In this document: positions 5,931 to 11,574 of the stretch, piece after piece
How positions within the stretch are numbered: position 1 is the stretch's first letter
How the letters are laid out: each line of letters starts with the position of its first letter
Assembly (NCBI GenBank): GCA_012974475.1
Contig: JAAXQD010000187.1
Coordinates: 1-11,574, forward strand
DNA: 11,574 nucleotides
Source: Desulfobacterales bacterium
GTDB lineage: Bacteria > Desulfobacterota > Desulfobacteria > Desulfobacterales > UBA11574
Direction: 5' to 3'
The notes under the pieces: model-generated
What the model saw: only the letters and a program-made list of their open reading frames with translations
Told to the model about the DNA's origin: nothing
Database searches by the model: none
Position numbers and translations under genes: made by a program

Positions 5931-6139
5931 GTGTTCAGGGGGTTCACTTCCCCGTGTAACGATATTGGCGGAGTGGCTTCGTCATTTCAATGATTTAGCA
6001 GTGGGGGAGACCGCGGCTCCCGCATGCTTTTCGCGGGAGAACGCGGAGGGGGCAGGAATGCCACCACTGCTAAGTCTTTGAAATGACCAGACACGCAGAC
6101 ACCGGAGTGAAACGGGGGAGCGCACCCCCTGAAAACGTG
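5931..6139. repeat. Palindromic repeat, copy A, split by an insertion
   Basis: The left half (5931-5975) and right half (6103-6139) together match the unsplit copy B at 8699-8775: GTGTTCAGGGGGT, CCCCGTGTAAC, ATATTGGCGGAGTG, then AAACGGGG, AGCG and ACCCCC. The arms are inverted repeats of each other. CGGAGTG occurs at both sides of the insert (5969-5975 and 6103-6109) but once in copy B, as expected for a 7-bp target duplication. Confidence 0.8.
5976..6102. mobile_element. MITE-like 127-bp palindromic insertion with 7-bp target duplication
   Basis: It lies inside the palindromic repeat of 5931-6139, between two CGGAGTG copies. It carries 24-base inverted arms (5981-6004 and 6064-6087) that match at 22 positions; the outer ends read GTCATTTCAA and TTGAAATGAC. 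The centre holds a strong hairpin: CCGCG (6011-6015) and CTCCCGC (6017-6023) pair with GCGGGAG (6033-6039) and CGCGG (6042-6046). It is too short to code for a transposase, so it would have to be moved in trans. The arms are not exactly at the ends (5 bases in on the left, 15 on the right), which is unusual and leaves the exact boundaries unsure. Confidence 0.65.
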
Positions 6140-6151
6140 AGGCCTAGGCTA

Positions 6152-6182
6152 TTGACAAATGAGCCGTTTAATGCACTATTAG
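6152..6182 (+). promoter_or_regulatory. Candidate sigma70-type promoter of the Lon-like protease gene
   Basis: A perfect TTGACA (6152-6157) followed by TATTAG (6177-6182) at 19 bases, or ACTATT (6175-6180) at 17. It sits just after the palindromic repeat and would give a leader of about 70 bases before the ATG at 6262. No heat-shock (sigma32) consensus is apparent. Confidence 0.45.
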
Positions 6183-6261
6183 AATAAAACTTTCCGAACC
6201 CCATTTGATCCTGGCATTTTTTGAACGGATTCTAATTTTCCCCATTTTACAGGAGCACATA

Positions 6262-8682
6262 ATGAAAAAGAAATTCGAATTAAAACCAGTCGATCTCAGG
6301 TCCACATGTGATCCCAAGATGTTTACATTTAAAAGTACGGCAGAGGTCGATCCCCTGGATAACGTCATCGGACAGGAACGTGCGGTTCAGGCCATCGAAT
6401 TTGGGTTGAACATGAAAAGTCCGGGATATAACATGTTCGTCACCGGGATTGAAGGCACCGGAAAATCAACCATTATCAGAGACATCGTAAATGGGCATGC
6501 CAAAAATTTATCATCTCCGGTCGACTGGTGCATGGTCAATAATTTTAAGGATGAATATCGCCCCAAACCCATTTCCGTACCCACAGGAAAAGCAACCCGG
6601 TTTTGTAAAAAGACGGGGGATTTGATCGATGATCTGAAAAAAGAACTGCCCAAAGCCTTTGAACATGAATCCTATCAGCAGAGACAGTCTGAAATCCAAA
6701 AAAAGTATTCCGACCAACAAAAAAATATATTTAAAAATCTCGAAGCTTCAGCCGCTGAAAAGAACGTCCAGATCAACCGAACGAAAACCGGATATCAAAC
6801 CGTCCCCATTGTTAAAGAAAAGGCGATCTCTCCGGAAGAATATTTAGCGCTTCCAGAAGACACACGGGGTAAGATCGAAGAAAACATCCTTACCGTTCAG
6901 TCTGAAATCGATGCCACGATCAGAGAAATCAACAAGATCAACCAGGCCATGAACTCTCAGATCGAAAAACTGATGGAAGAAATAGCCCTGTTTGTGGTGA
7001 AACAGCGAATAGACGTCCTTAGAGACGCCTTTAAAGAGTGCACGGACATCCTGACATATCTAGACGAAGTACAGGACGATATCCTGGAAAACGTCAAGGA
7101 TTTTATCGCTTCTTCCGAGACAAAAGCATCTATTGAAGGCTTGATGTTTCAACCCCCAAAACCCTCTTTTCAACGCTACGAAGTCAATGTGCTCGTGGAT
7201 CAAAAGAAATTAAAAGGTGCCCCGGTTATTTTTGAGACAAATCCAACCTATCACAATGTTTTTGGTCAAATTGAAAAAAGAGCCTATATGGGAACCATTA
7301 CCACGGACTTTACCATGATTCAGGCGGGTTCGCTCTTAAGGGCCAATGGCGGCTACCTGATAATGGAAATCGAATCGATACTGATGAACTCCTTTGTATG
7401 GGAAGCTCTTAAACGTGCGCTGCAAAATAAGCGGCTATTTATAGAAGACGTAACTTCAGGTATGGGGTACGGCACCTCATCCCTTCGACCGGAACCCATC
7501 CCGCTGGAAGTCAAGGTGATTTTACTGGGCAGCTATCACCTTTTTCACCTGCTCCAAAACAATGATTCCAAATTTAATAAAATATTCAAGGTCCGGGCGG
7601 ACTTTGATGATGAAGTCGAAAAAAATGATGATACCATCCAAAAGTATGCACGTTTCATTGCACGTTCGTGCAAGGAAGAGGGGCTTCTCCCTTTGACGCC
7701 CAAAGGTGTTGCCGCCATCGTGGAACATGGTGAGAAATATATCTCCAACAAACTCAAGCTGTCCATCAGATTCGGACCCATTATGGGAATTTTAAGAGAA
7801 GCCGATTACTGGGCACGGAAACGAAACGGACGCCTGGTTACAGACAAAGATGTGGTTCGGGCATACAATGAATACAGATTCCGTTATAACCTGTATGAAG
7901 AAAAAATGCATGAATCTTATGTGGATGATACGATTATGATCGATGTTGAATCGAATGTGGTCGGACAGGTGAACGCGCTGGCTGTTTTTCAAATCGGGGA
8001 CATCTCATTCGGTCGACCGTCCCGAATCACGGCTGAAACGTACATGGGAAAGCAGAGCGTCATTAATATCGAGCGTGAAGCCAAGTTAAGTGGAAAAACC
8101 CATGATAAAGGAGTTCTGATTCTCTCCGGCTATCTTGGCCGCACCTTTGCTCAAAACTATCCCCTCGGCTTATCCATCAGCATCACATTTGAACAAAGTT
8201 ACGGTGGAATCGACGGCGACAGCGCGTCCTCTACGGAACTGTATGCCATTATATCCAGCCTGTCTGATATTCCGATCCATCAAGGAATCGCAGTAACCGG
8301 ATCCGTAAATCAAAAAGGAAAAATCCAAGCCATCGGGGGGGTCAATCAAAAAATAGAAGGTTACTTTGATGTGTGCAAGGCCAAAGGTCTTACCGGCAAA
8401 CAGGGGGTCTTAATTCCCCAAGCCAACGTTAAAAACCTGATGCTTAAAAAAGAGGTGGTCGATTCCGTGAAAAAGAAGAAATTTCACATCTACCGAGTTT
8501 CAACCGTTGAACAGGGCATTGAGATATTAACGGGGGTAACTGCAGGAATACCCGACCCAAACGGCGACTATCCTGAAGGGTCCGTTTATGGAAAAGTGCA
8601 GGAAAAGCTCAAGCGATACCTGGAACAATCATTTAAACTAAAAAACCAATTTGAGTCTGAAAACATGATCATAGAACCGTAA
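6262..8682 (+). CDS. Lon-like ATP-dependent serine protease (AAA+ with long helical insert)
   Basis: An 806-residue protease of the Lon-related group with AAA_32 and LonB/LonC-type domains, distinct from classical LonA because it lacks the N-terminal substrate domain. Order: N-terminal AAA segment with Walker A GIEGTGKS (62-69); a charged helical, coiled-coil insert (about 125-290) that splits the ATPase; Walker B-like strand LIMEIE (366-371) and sensor region KIFKVRADFDDEV; then the Lon proteolytic domain from about VVGQVNALAVF. The catalytic Ser654 (GDSASS) and Lys697 (GGVNQKIEG) are 43 residues apart, the same spacing as in E. coli Lon. No membrane segment is evident. I prefer the ATG at 6262, with AGGAG six bases upstream, over one at 6205 that would add 19 hydrophobic residues without a binding site. 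Probably cytoplasmic protein quality control. Confidence 0.9.
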   Translation: MKKKFELKPVDLRSTCDPKMFTFKSTAEVDPLDNVIGQERAVQAIEFGLNMKSPGYNMFVTGIEGTGKSTIIRDIVNGHAKNLSSPVDWCMVNNFKDEYRPKPISVPTGKATRFCKKTGDLIDDLKKELPKAFEHESYQQRQSEIQKKYSDQQKNIFKNLEASAAEKNVQINRTKTGYQTVPIVKEKAISPEEYLALPEDTRGKIEENILTVQSEIDATIREINKINQAMNSQIEKLMEEIALFVVKQRIDVLRDAFKECTDILTYLDEVQDDILENVKDFIASSETKASIEGLMFQPPKPSFQRYEVNVLVDQKKLKGAPVIFETNPTYHNVFGQIEKRAYMGTITTDFTMIQAGSLLRANGGYLIMEIESILMNSFVWEALKRALQNKRLFIEDVTSGMGYGTSSLRPEPIPLEVKVILLGSYHLFHLLQNNDSKFNKIFKVRADFDDEVEKNDDTIQKYARFIARSCKEEGLLPLTPKGVAAIVEHGEKYISNKLKLSIRFGPIMGILREADYWARKRNGRLVTDKDVVRAYNEYRFRYNLYEEKMHESYVDDTIMIDVESNVVGQVNALAVFQIGDISFGRPSRITAETYMGKQSVINIEREAKLSGKTHDKGVLILSGYLGRTFAQNYPLGLSISITFEQSYGGIDGDSASSTELYAIISSLSDIPIHQGIAVTGSVNQKGKIQAIGGVNQKIEGYFDVCKAKGLTGKQGVLIPQANVKNLMLKKEVVDSVKKKKFHIYRVSTVEQGIEILTGVTAGIPDPNGDYPEGSVYGKVQEKLKRYLEQSFKLKNQFESENMIIEP

Positions 8683-8698
8683 CGGTGCAAAAGTCGCA

Positions 8699-8775
8699 CG
8701 TGTTCAGGGGGTATGCTCCCCCGTGTAACCATATTGGCGGAGTGAAACGGGGAAGCGTACCCCCGAACACATACG
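8699..8775. repeat. Palindromic repeat, copy B (unsplit)
   Basis: Left arm 8700-8724 and right arm 8747-8770 are inverted repeats (GTGTTCAGGGGGTATGCTCC against the complement of GGAAGCGTACCCCCGAACAC) around a 22-base centre containing ATATTGGCGGAGTG. Each arm also has its own small hairpin (GGGGG/CCCCC and GGGG/CCCC). It begins 17 bases after the Lon-like stop codon, so it may also act as a transcript 3' structure. It is the empty-site match for copy A at 5931-6139. Confidence 0.8.
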
Positions 8776-8847
8776 ATGTTTTCACTATTTTCATGATGTC
8801 CCTTGGGTAGAGTCGGTTGAATTGTTGAATCTGAAAGGCAGGCGGGC

Positions 8848-9399
8848 ATGAACATCATCATCACATCCATAGAAGGTATTCTTATCATCGAGCCACAAAC
8901 ATTTGAGGATCAACGCGGTTTTTTTCTGGAGACATACAACCAAAGCAGGTATGTCAAGGCAGGTGTTAACAAGGTATTTGTCCAGGATAATCTTTCGTAT
9001 TCCCTGAAGGGCACCGTCAGAGGACTTCATTTTCAGATCAAAAATCCCCAGGCAAAGCTGGTACATGTCATTACCGGAGAAATCTTTGACGTCGCCGTTG
9101 ACATCCGGCCTGGATCTGCCACATTCGGCCAATGGACCGGCGTCCATTTATCGGATAAAAACAGGCGTCAGCTGTATATACCCGAAGGATTTGCCCACGG
9201 TTTCTGTGTATTGAGCGACGCCGCCCACTTTTCTTACAAATGCTCGGATTTCTATGCGCCGGAAGATGAAGGCGGCATTATCTGGTCTGATCCGGATATC
9301 GGTATTCGCTGGCCTGTTGAAAACCCGATTATTTCGGAAAAGGACCAACAGTACCCAAAACTGTCTGACCTTACCCACGAACAGCTTCCGGTTTCTTAA
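8848..9399 (+). CDS. rfbC: dTDP-4-dehydrorhamnose 3,5-epimerase
   Basis: RmlC-type cupin enzyme that epimerises dTDP-4-keto-6-deoxyglucose at C3 and C5 on the way to dTDP-L-rhamnose for surface polysaccharide. It has 183 residues, the usual length. Family landmarks in order: FEDQRGFFLETY (19-30), QDNLSYSLKGTVRGLHFQ with likely catalytic His61, the Lys70 position, GEIFDVAVDIRPGS (77-90), YIPEGFAHGFCVLS (110-123), likely catalytic Tyr130, IIWSDPDIGIRWP (144-156) and ISEKD with Asp166. The start ATG has AAAGG nine bases upstream. The other rhamnose genes (rfbA, rfbB, rfbD) are not next to it, so it is separated from its pathway or serves another deoxysugar. It heads a same-strand run with the U32 and adenosyltransferase genes. 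Confidence 0.93.
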   Translation: MNIIITSIEGILIIEPQTFEDQRGFFLETYNQSRYVKAGVNKVFVQDNLSYSLKGTVRGLHFQIKNPQAKLVHVITGEIFDVAVDIRPGSATFGQWTGVHLSDKNRRQLYIPEGFAHGFCVLSDAAHFSYKCSDFYAPEDEGGIIWSDPDIGIRWPVENPIISEKDQQYPKLSDLTHEQLPVS

Positions 9400-9423
9400 A
9401 TGCATTGATTGATATCGAAAAAA

Positions 9424-10644
9424 ATGACCAACACATCCCATAAAGTAGAACTTCTTGCACCGGCAGGTAATTTTGAAAAATTGGAGATTGCCGTCCACTA
9501 TGGCGCCGATGCCGTCTACCTTGCAGGCAAAGCGTTCAATCTGAGAAATTTTTCCCAAAACTTCACCCTCGATGAGATCCAAGAAGCCGTCGAGTTTGCC
9601 CGAAAACACAACGTTAAAGCCTATGTGGCCTGCAACACATTCGCAAGAAACCACGAACAAGCGGCACTTTCCGAATATCTCAATTCACTGGGAGAAATAG
9701 GTCCGGATGCACTCATCGTAGCAGACCCGGGTATTTTTATGACGGCATCCAAAATCATTCCGAAAATCCCCATACATCTTAGCACCCAGGCCAACACGAC
9801 CAACTACAAAAGTGCGCTGCTCTGGCAAGAACTCGGCGTCAAAAGAATAAACGTAGCAAGAGAGTTATCTTTAACGGAGATTAAAGAGATCGCCCTTCGC
9901 TGTGATCTGGAAGTCGAGGCCTTTGTTCACGGATCCATGTGCATATCATATTCAGGACGATGCCTCCTGAGCAGCTTCTTGGCCAATCGGGACAGCAATC
10001 GAGGTATGTGCGCACAATCCTGCCGATGGAAATATGCCCTTGTAGAAGAGCTCAGGCCCGGTCATTATTTGCCCATCGCTGAAGATGACAACGGGAGTTA
10101 TATATTCAATTCAAAGGACCTGTGCATGATTGAACATATCCCTGAGATTATCGATTCAGGCATTATTTCATTGAAAATCGAAGGACGAATGCGGGGTATC
10201 AACCATCTGGCATCGACGGTCAAGACTTATCGGGAAGCCATCGATGCATATTATAAAGACCCTGAAGTTTACAAGGTCCAAGAAGACTGGCTTTATCAAC
10301 TGGGTTCTGTCAGCAACAGAGGTTACTGCACCGGCTTCTACTTTAATGATCCGAATCAGATATTGCAGAATTTTGAAAACATAAGAAATAATAGCCAAAT
10401 GTTTGTTGGAAAAGTTTTGGGCAACACCCAACCATCGGGTGTAAAAATCGAGGTGAGAAACAAGATTTTCAATGGAGATATCGTTGAAGTGCTCACAATA
10501 AAAGGACCTGCAACACCCGACCGGATTAACGCCATCTTTGATGAAAACGGACACCCCTTATCATTTGCCCAGCCGGGCAGTAAGGTGTTCATTGCACTGA
10601 ATGGTGATTATTCAGCGAATGATTTGATCCGGAAGGTCCATTAA
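9424..10644 (+). CDS. Peptidase U32 family protein (TrhP/YegQ-type)
   Basis: A 406-residue protein of the U32 family. Family members of the TrhP type take part in prephenate-dependent hydroxylation of tRNA wobble uridine; others were called collagenases. Visible signature: ELLAPAGNFEKLEIAVHYGADAVY (N-terminal barrel strand), then AFVHGSMCISYSGRCLLS and GMCAQSCRW. Cys173, Cys180, Cys196 and Cys200 fit an iron-sulfur cluster site. NSKDLCMIEHIPE and LKIEGRMR also match the family. The C-terminus (about 320-406) is a short beta-rich domain as in longer members. The start is uncertain: a TTG at 9409 would add five residues, neither start has a clear ribosome binding site, and the gene follows rfbC by 24 bases. 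It is 11 bases from the adenosyltransferase gene, suggesting co-transcription. The exact role (tRNA modification against protease) is not fixed by sequence. Confidence 0.88.
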   Translation: MTNTSHKVELLAPAGNFEKLEIAVHYGADAVYLAGKAFNLRNFSQNFTLDEIQEAVEFARKHNVKAYVACNTFARNHEQAALSEYLNSLGEIGPDALIVADPGIFMTASKIIPKIPIHLSTQANTTNYKSALLWQELGVKRINVARELSLTEIKEIALRCDLEVEAFVHGSMCISYSGRCLLSSFLANRDSNRGMCAQSCRWKYALVEELRPGHYLPIAEDDNGSYIFNSKDLCMIEHIPEIIDSGIISLKIEGRMRGINHLASTVKTYREAIDAYYKDPEVYKVQEDWLYQLGSVSNRGYCTGFYFNDPNQILQNFENIRNNSQMFVGKVLGNTQPSGVKIEVRNKIFNGDIVEVLTIKGPATPDRINAIFDENGHPLSFAQPGSKVFIALNGDYSANDLIRKVH

Positions 10645-10655
10645 AAGGTACGGTG

Positions 10656-11171
10656 ATGAAGGGCTATATACAGATATATACCGGCGAGGGAAAGGGAAAA
10701 ACCACTGCGGCGTTAGGGCTGGCAATACGGGCCGCCGGCGCCGGACTGAAGGTTTTTATCGCCCAATTTATCAAGATGGGCGAATACAGTGAAATAAAAG
10801 CACTGAAAAGATTCGAGGATCTAATAACTGTCGAACAGTTCGGCAGAGGCCGTTTTATCCGGGGGAAGCCGTCTTCCGAAGATATCGAAGCCGCCCAAAA
10901 AGGGCTTGAAAAAATAATTGCGATTCTCTCTTCGGGAAGGCACAATGTCGTCATTATGGAAGAAGCGAACGTTGCGGTCAAGATCGGGCTATTGTCCGTC
11001 GAGGATATTCTTAAAATTATGGCGTCAAAACCCCAAGACGTTGAACTCGTCATCACCGGACGGGGTGCGGATTCCCGAATAATAGAAAAAGCTGATCTGG
11101 TGACCGAGATGAGGGAGATCAAACATTATTTTCAAAAAGGGGTGGCGGCCAGAGTCGGAATTGAGAAATAA
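10656..11171 (+). CDS. cobO: Cob(I)yrinic acid a,c-diamide adenosyltransferase (CobO/BtuR type)
   Basis: Transfers the adenosyl group of ATP to reduced corrinoids, making adenosylcobalamin forms. The protein has 171 residues, slightly shorter than CobA/BtuR, and lacks their N-terminal extension. It opens with the family P-loop IYTGEGKGKTTAALG (GEGKGKTT at 10-17), then AQFIKMGEYSE (36-46), VVIMEEANVAVKIGLL (98-113), LVITGRGAD (131-139) and ADLVTEMREIKHYFQKGVAARVGIE (146-170), all typical. Where relatives often have a DE pair, this one reads MEEAN. The ATG at 10656 follows GTG at 10653; ribosome binding site AAAAGG spans the end of the U32 gene. Other B12 genes are not in the window. Confidence 0.92.
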   Translation: MKGYIQIYTGEGKGKTTAALGLAIRAAGAGLKVFIAQFIKMGEYSEIKALKRFEDLITVEQFGRGRFIRGKPSSEDIEAAQKGLEKIIAILSSGRHNVVIMEEANVAVKIGLLSVEDILKIMASKPQDVELVITGRGADSRIIEKADLVTEMREIKHYFQKGVAARVGIEK

Positions 11172-11178
11172 CCCTGAT

Positions 11179-11427
11179 TTACTCCTTCATAATAAGTGCC
11201 GCGGCCTCTTCAAATTTTTTACTGATCATCAGGGTCATCTCAGCTGCATCTTCCAGCAATGAACTCGCCTTGCGCATGTTTTTCTCTTTTGCTTTTTGGG
11301 CCCAATCCCTGTATGTTTGAGCATGATCATCATTATGCTTTATCCAGTGTTCAAGCAGTTTGATCATTTTTTCATCAAATGATAAGGTGCTCTGTATCTC
11401 ATGATCATGTTTATGATGATGGGTCAT
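11179..11427 (-). CDS. Small His-rich helical protein, hypothetical
   Basis: An 82-residue protein convergent with the adenosyltransferase gene, only 7 bases apart. The N-terminus MTHHHKHDHE has six histidines or acidic residues that could bind metal. The remainder is predicted helical: FDEKMIKLLEHWIKHNDDH, TYRDWAQKAKEKN, ASSLLEDAAEMTLMISKKFEE. There are no Cys residues and no signal peptide or membrane segment. The ATG has TAGGAG seven bases upstream. The setting next to a cobalt-corrinoid enzyme makes nickel or cobalt handling a guess. I recall similar proteins in related bacteria but cannot name a family. Confidence 0.8.
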   Translation of the reverse strand: MTHHHKHDHEIQSTLSFDEKMIKLLEHWIKHNDDHAQTYRDWAQKAKEKNMRKASSLLEDAAEMTLMISKKFEEAAALIMKE

Positions 11428-11563
11428 TTTAATTCTCCTACACTATCACCCCGATCAAATGAAAACGCACAATCGGGTGTCATGGATTATGTGTTATTCT
11501 GAATGCGACAATTTTTTCAATGGGTTCAATTGATACGTTATTCGTTACCGGGTTTTACACGCA

Positions 11564-11573
11564 TCACGCGTGA
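11564..11573. repeat. 10-bp perfect palindrome at the window edge
   Basis: TCACGCGTGA is its own reverse complement and lies upstream of the His-rich gene. It could be an operator or part of a repeat running off the window. The stretch 11428-11563 has no other feature I can support. Confidence 0.25.
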
Positions 11574-11574
11574 C

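Larger units (their letters stand above)
5679..6261. other. Intergenic spacer with nested palindromic repeats (583 bp)
   Basis: Divergent promoter region between the EF-Tu-like gene (leftward) and the Lon-like gene (rightward). It has a 10-bp inverted repeat TTGCGTTCCA / TGGAACGCAA (5733-5742 and 5809-5818), the nested repeats listed separately (5931-6139) and a promoter at 6152. The part 5819-5930 shows nothing I can name. A plus-strand open frame at 5693-5959 runs into the repeat and shows no recognisable protein. Confidence 0.6.

Noticed and set aside
5693..5959. Plus-strand open frame of 88 codons
   Set aside because: Its start overlaps the leader and start region of the EF-Tu-like gene, it runs into the palindromic repeat at 5931, lacks a good ribosome binding site and shows no recognisable motif.
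6011..6046. Intrinsic terminator made by the strong G+C hairpin
   Set aside because: No T-run follows on either strand, and the hairpin is central to the inserted palindromic element.
5931..6102. CRISPR-like or tRNA-like structure
   Set aside because: There are no regularly spaced direct repeats and no cloverleaf with a T-arm; the structure is explained by inverted repeats.
6205..6261. N-terminal extension of the Lon-like protease as a membrane anchor
   Set aside because: The added 19 residues are hydrophobic, but no ribosome binding site precedes 6205, the extension would begin only about 20 bases past the promoter, and AGGAG is well placed for 6262.
9148..9660. Minus-strand open frame of 170 codons
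   Set aside because: It lies opposite the well-identified rfbC and U32 genes and has no family-like sequence.

Overview
The window looks like a chromosomal segment of a Gram-negative, probably anaerobic bacterium of the Desulfobacterota (Desulfobacterales-like). I infer this from the gene mix: a divergent EF-G, a stand-alone EF-Tu domain II-like protein, a Lon-like protease with a long helical insert, a U32 peptidase-family protein beside a corrinoid adenosyltransferase, and repeat-rich intergenic DNA. No rRNA, tRNA, CRISPR array, transposase or phage gene was seen.

Layout. 1-948: 3' part of an elongation factor G gene (fusA-like), split by a one-base frameshift near 526-528. 1010-1585: a RecA-like P-loop ATPase, probably shortened at its C-terminus. 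It converges on a ModA-like substrate-binding protein without a signal peptide (1580-2428, minus). 2429-2935: repeat-rich spacer. 2936-3181: a small cysteine-motif protein whose only sensible start is ATA after a good ribosome binding site. 3193-4608: a GT-B glycosyltransferase, overlapped by a HAD-family phosphatase gene (4595-5273) that has lost catalytic motif I and its reading frame. 5295-5396: second copy of the repeat found at 2592-2703. 5421-5678 (minus): EF-Tu domain II-like protein. 5679-6261: spacer with a palindromic repeat split by a second palindromic insert, then a promoter. 6262-8682: Lon-like AAA+ serine protease. 8699-8775: an unsplit copy of the palindromic repeat. 8848-11171: same-strand run of an rfbC-like epimerase, a U32/TrhP-type protein and a CobO/BtuR-type adenosyltransferase. 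11179-11427 (minus): small His-rich helical protein.

Two themes stand out. First, the intergenic DNA carries two or three families of short palindromic elements. One element seems to have inserted into another with a 7-bp target duplication, and the second copy of the host repeat serves as the empty site. Second, several genes look damaged: fusA by a frameshift, HAD by an internal deletion with frameshift, the ATPase by possible truncation, and the small Cys protein by loss of ATG. That may mean real gene decay or assembly error; the sequence alone cannot decide.

No defence system or clearly new multi-gene machine is visible. The best candidates for new biology are the nested palindromic repeats, the small cysteine protein ahead of the glycosyltransferase, and the ModA-like protein that appears to be cytoplasmic.
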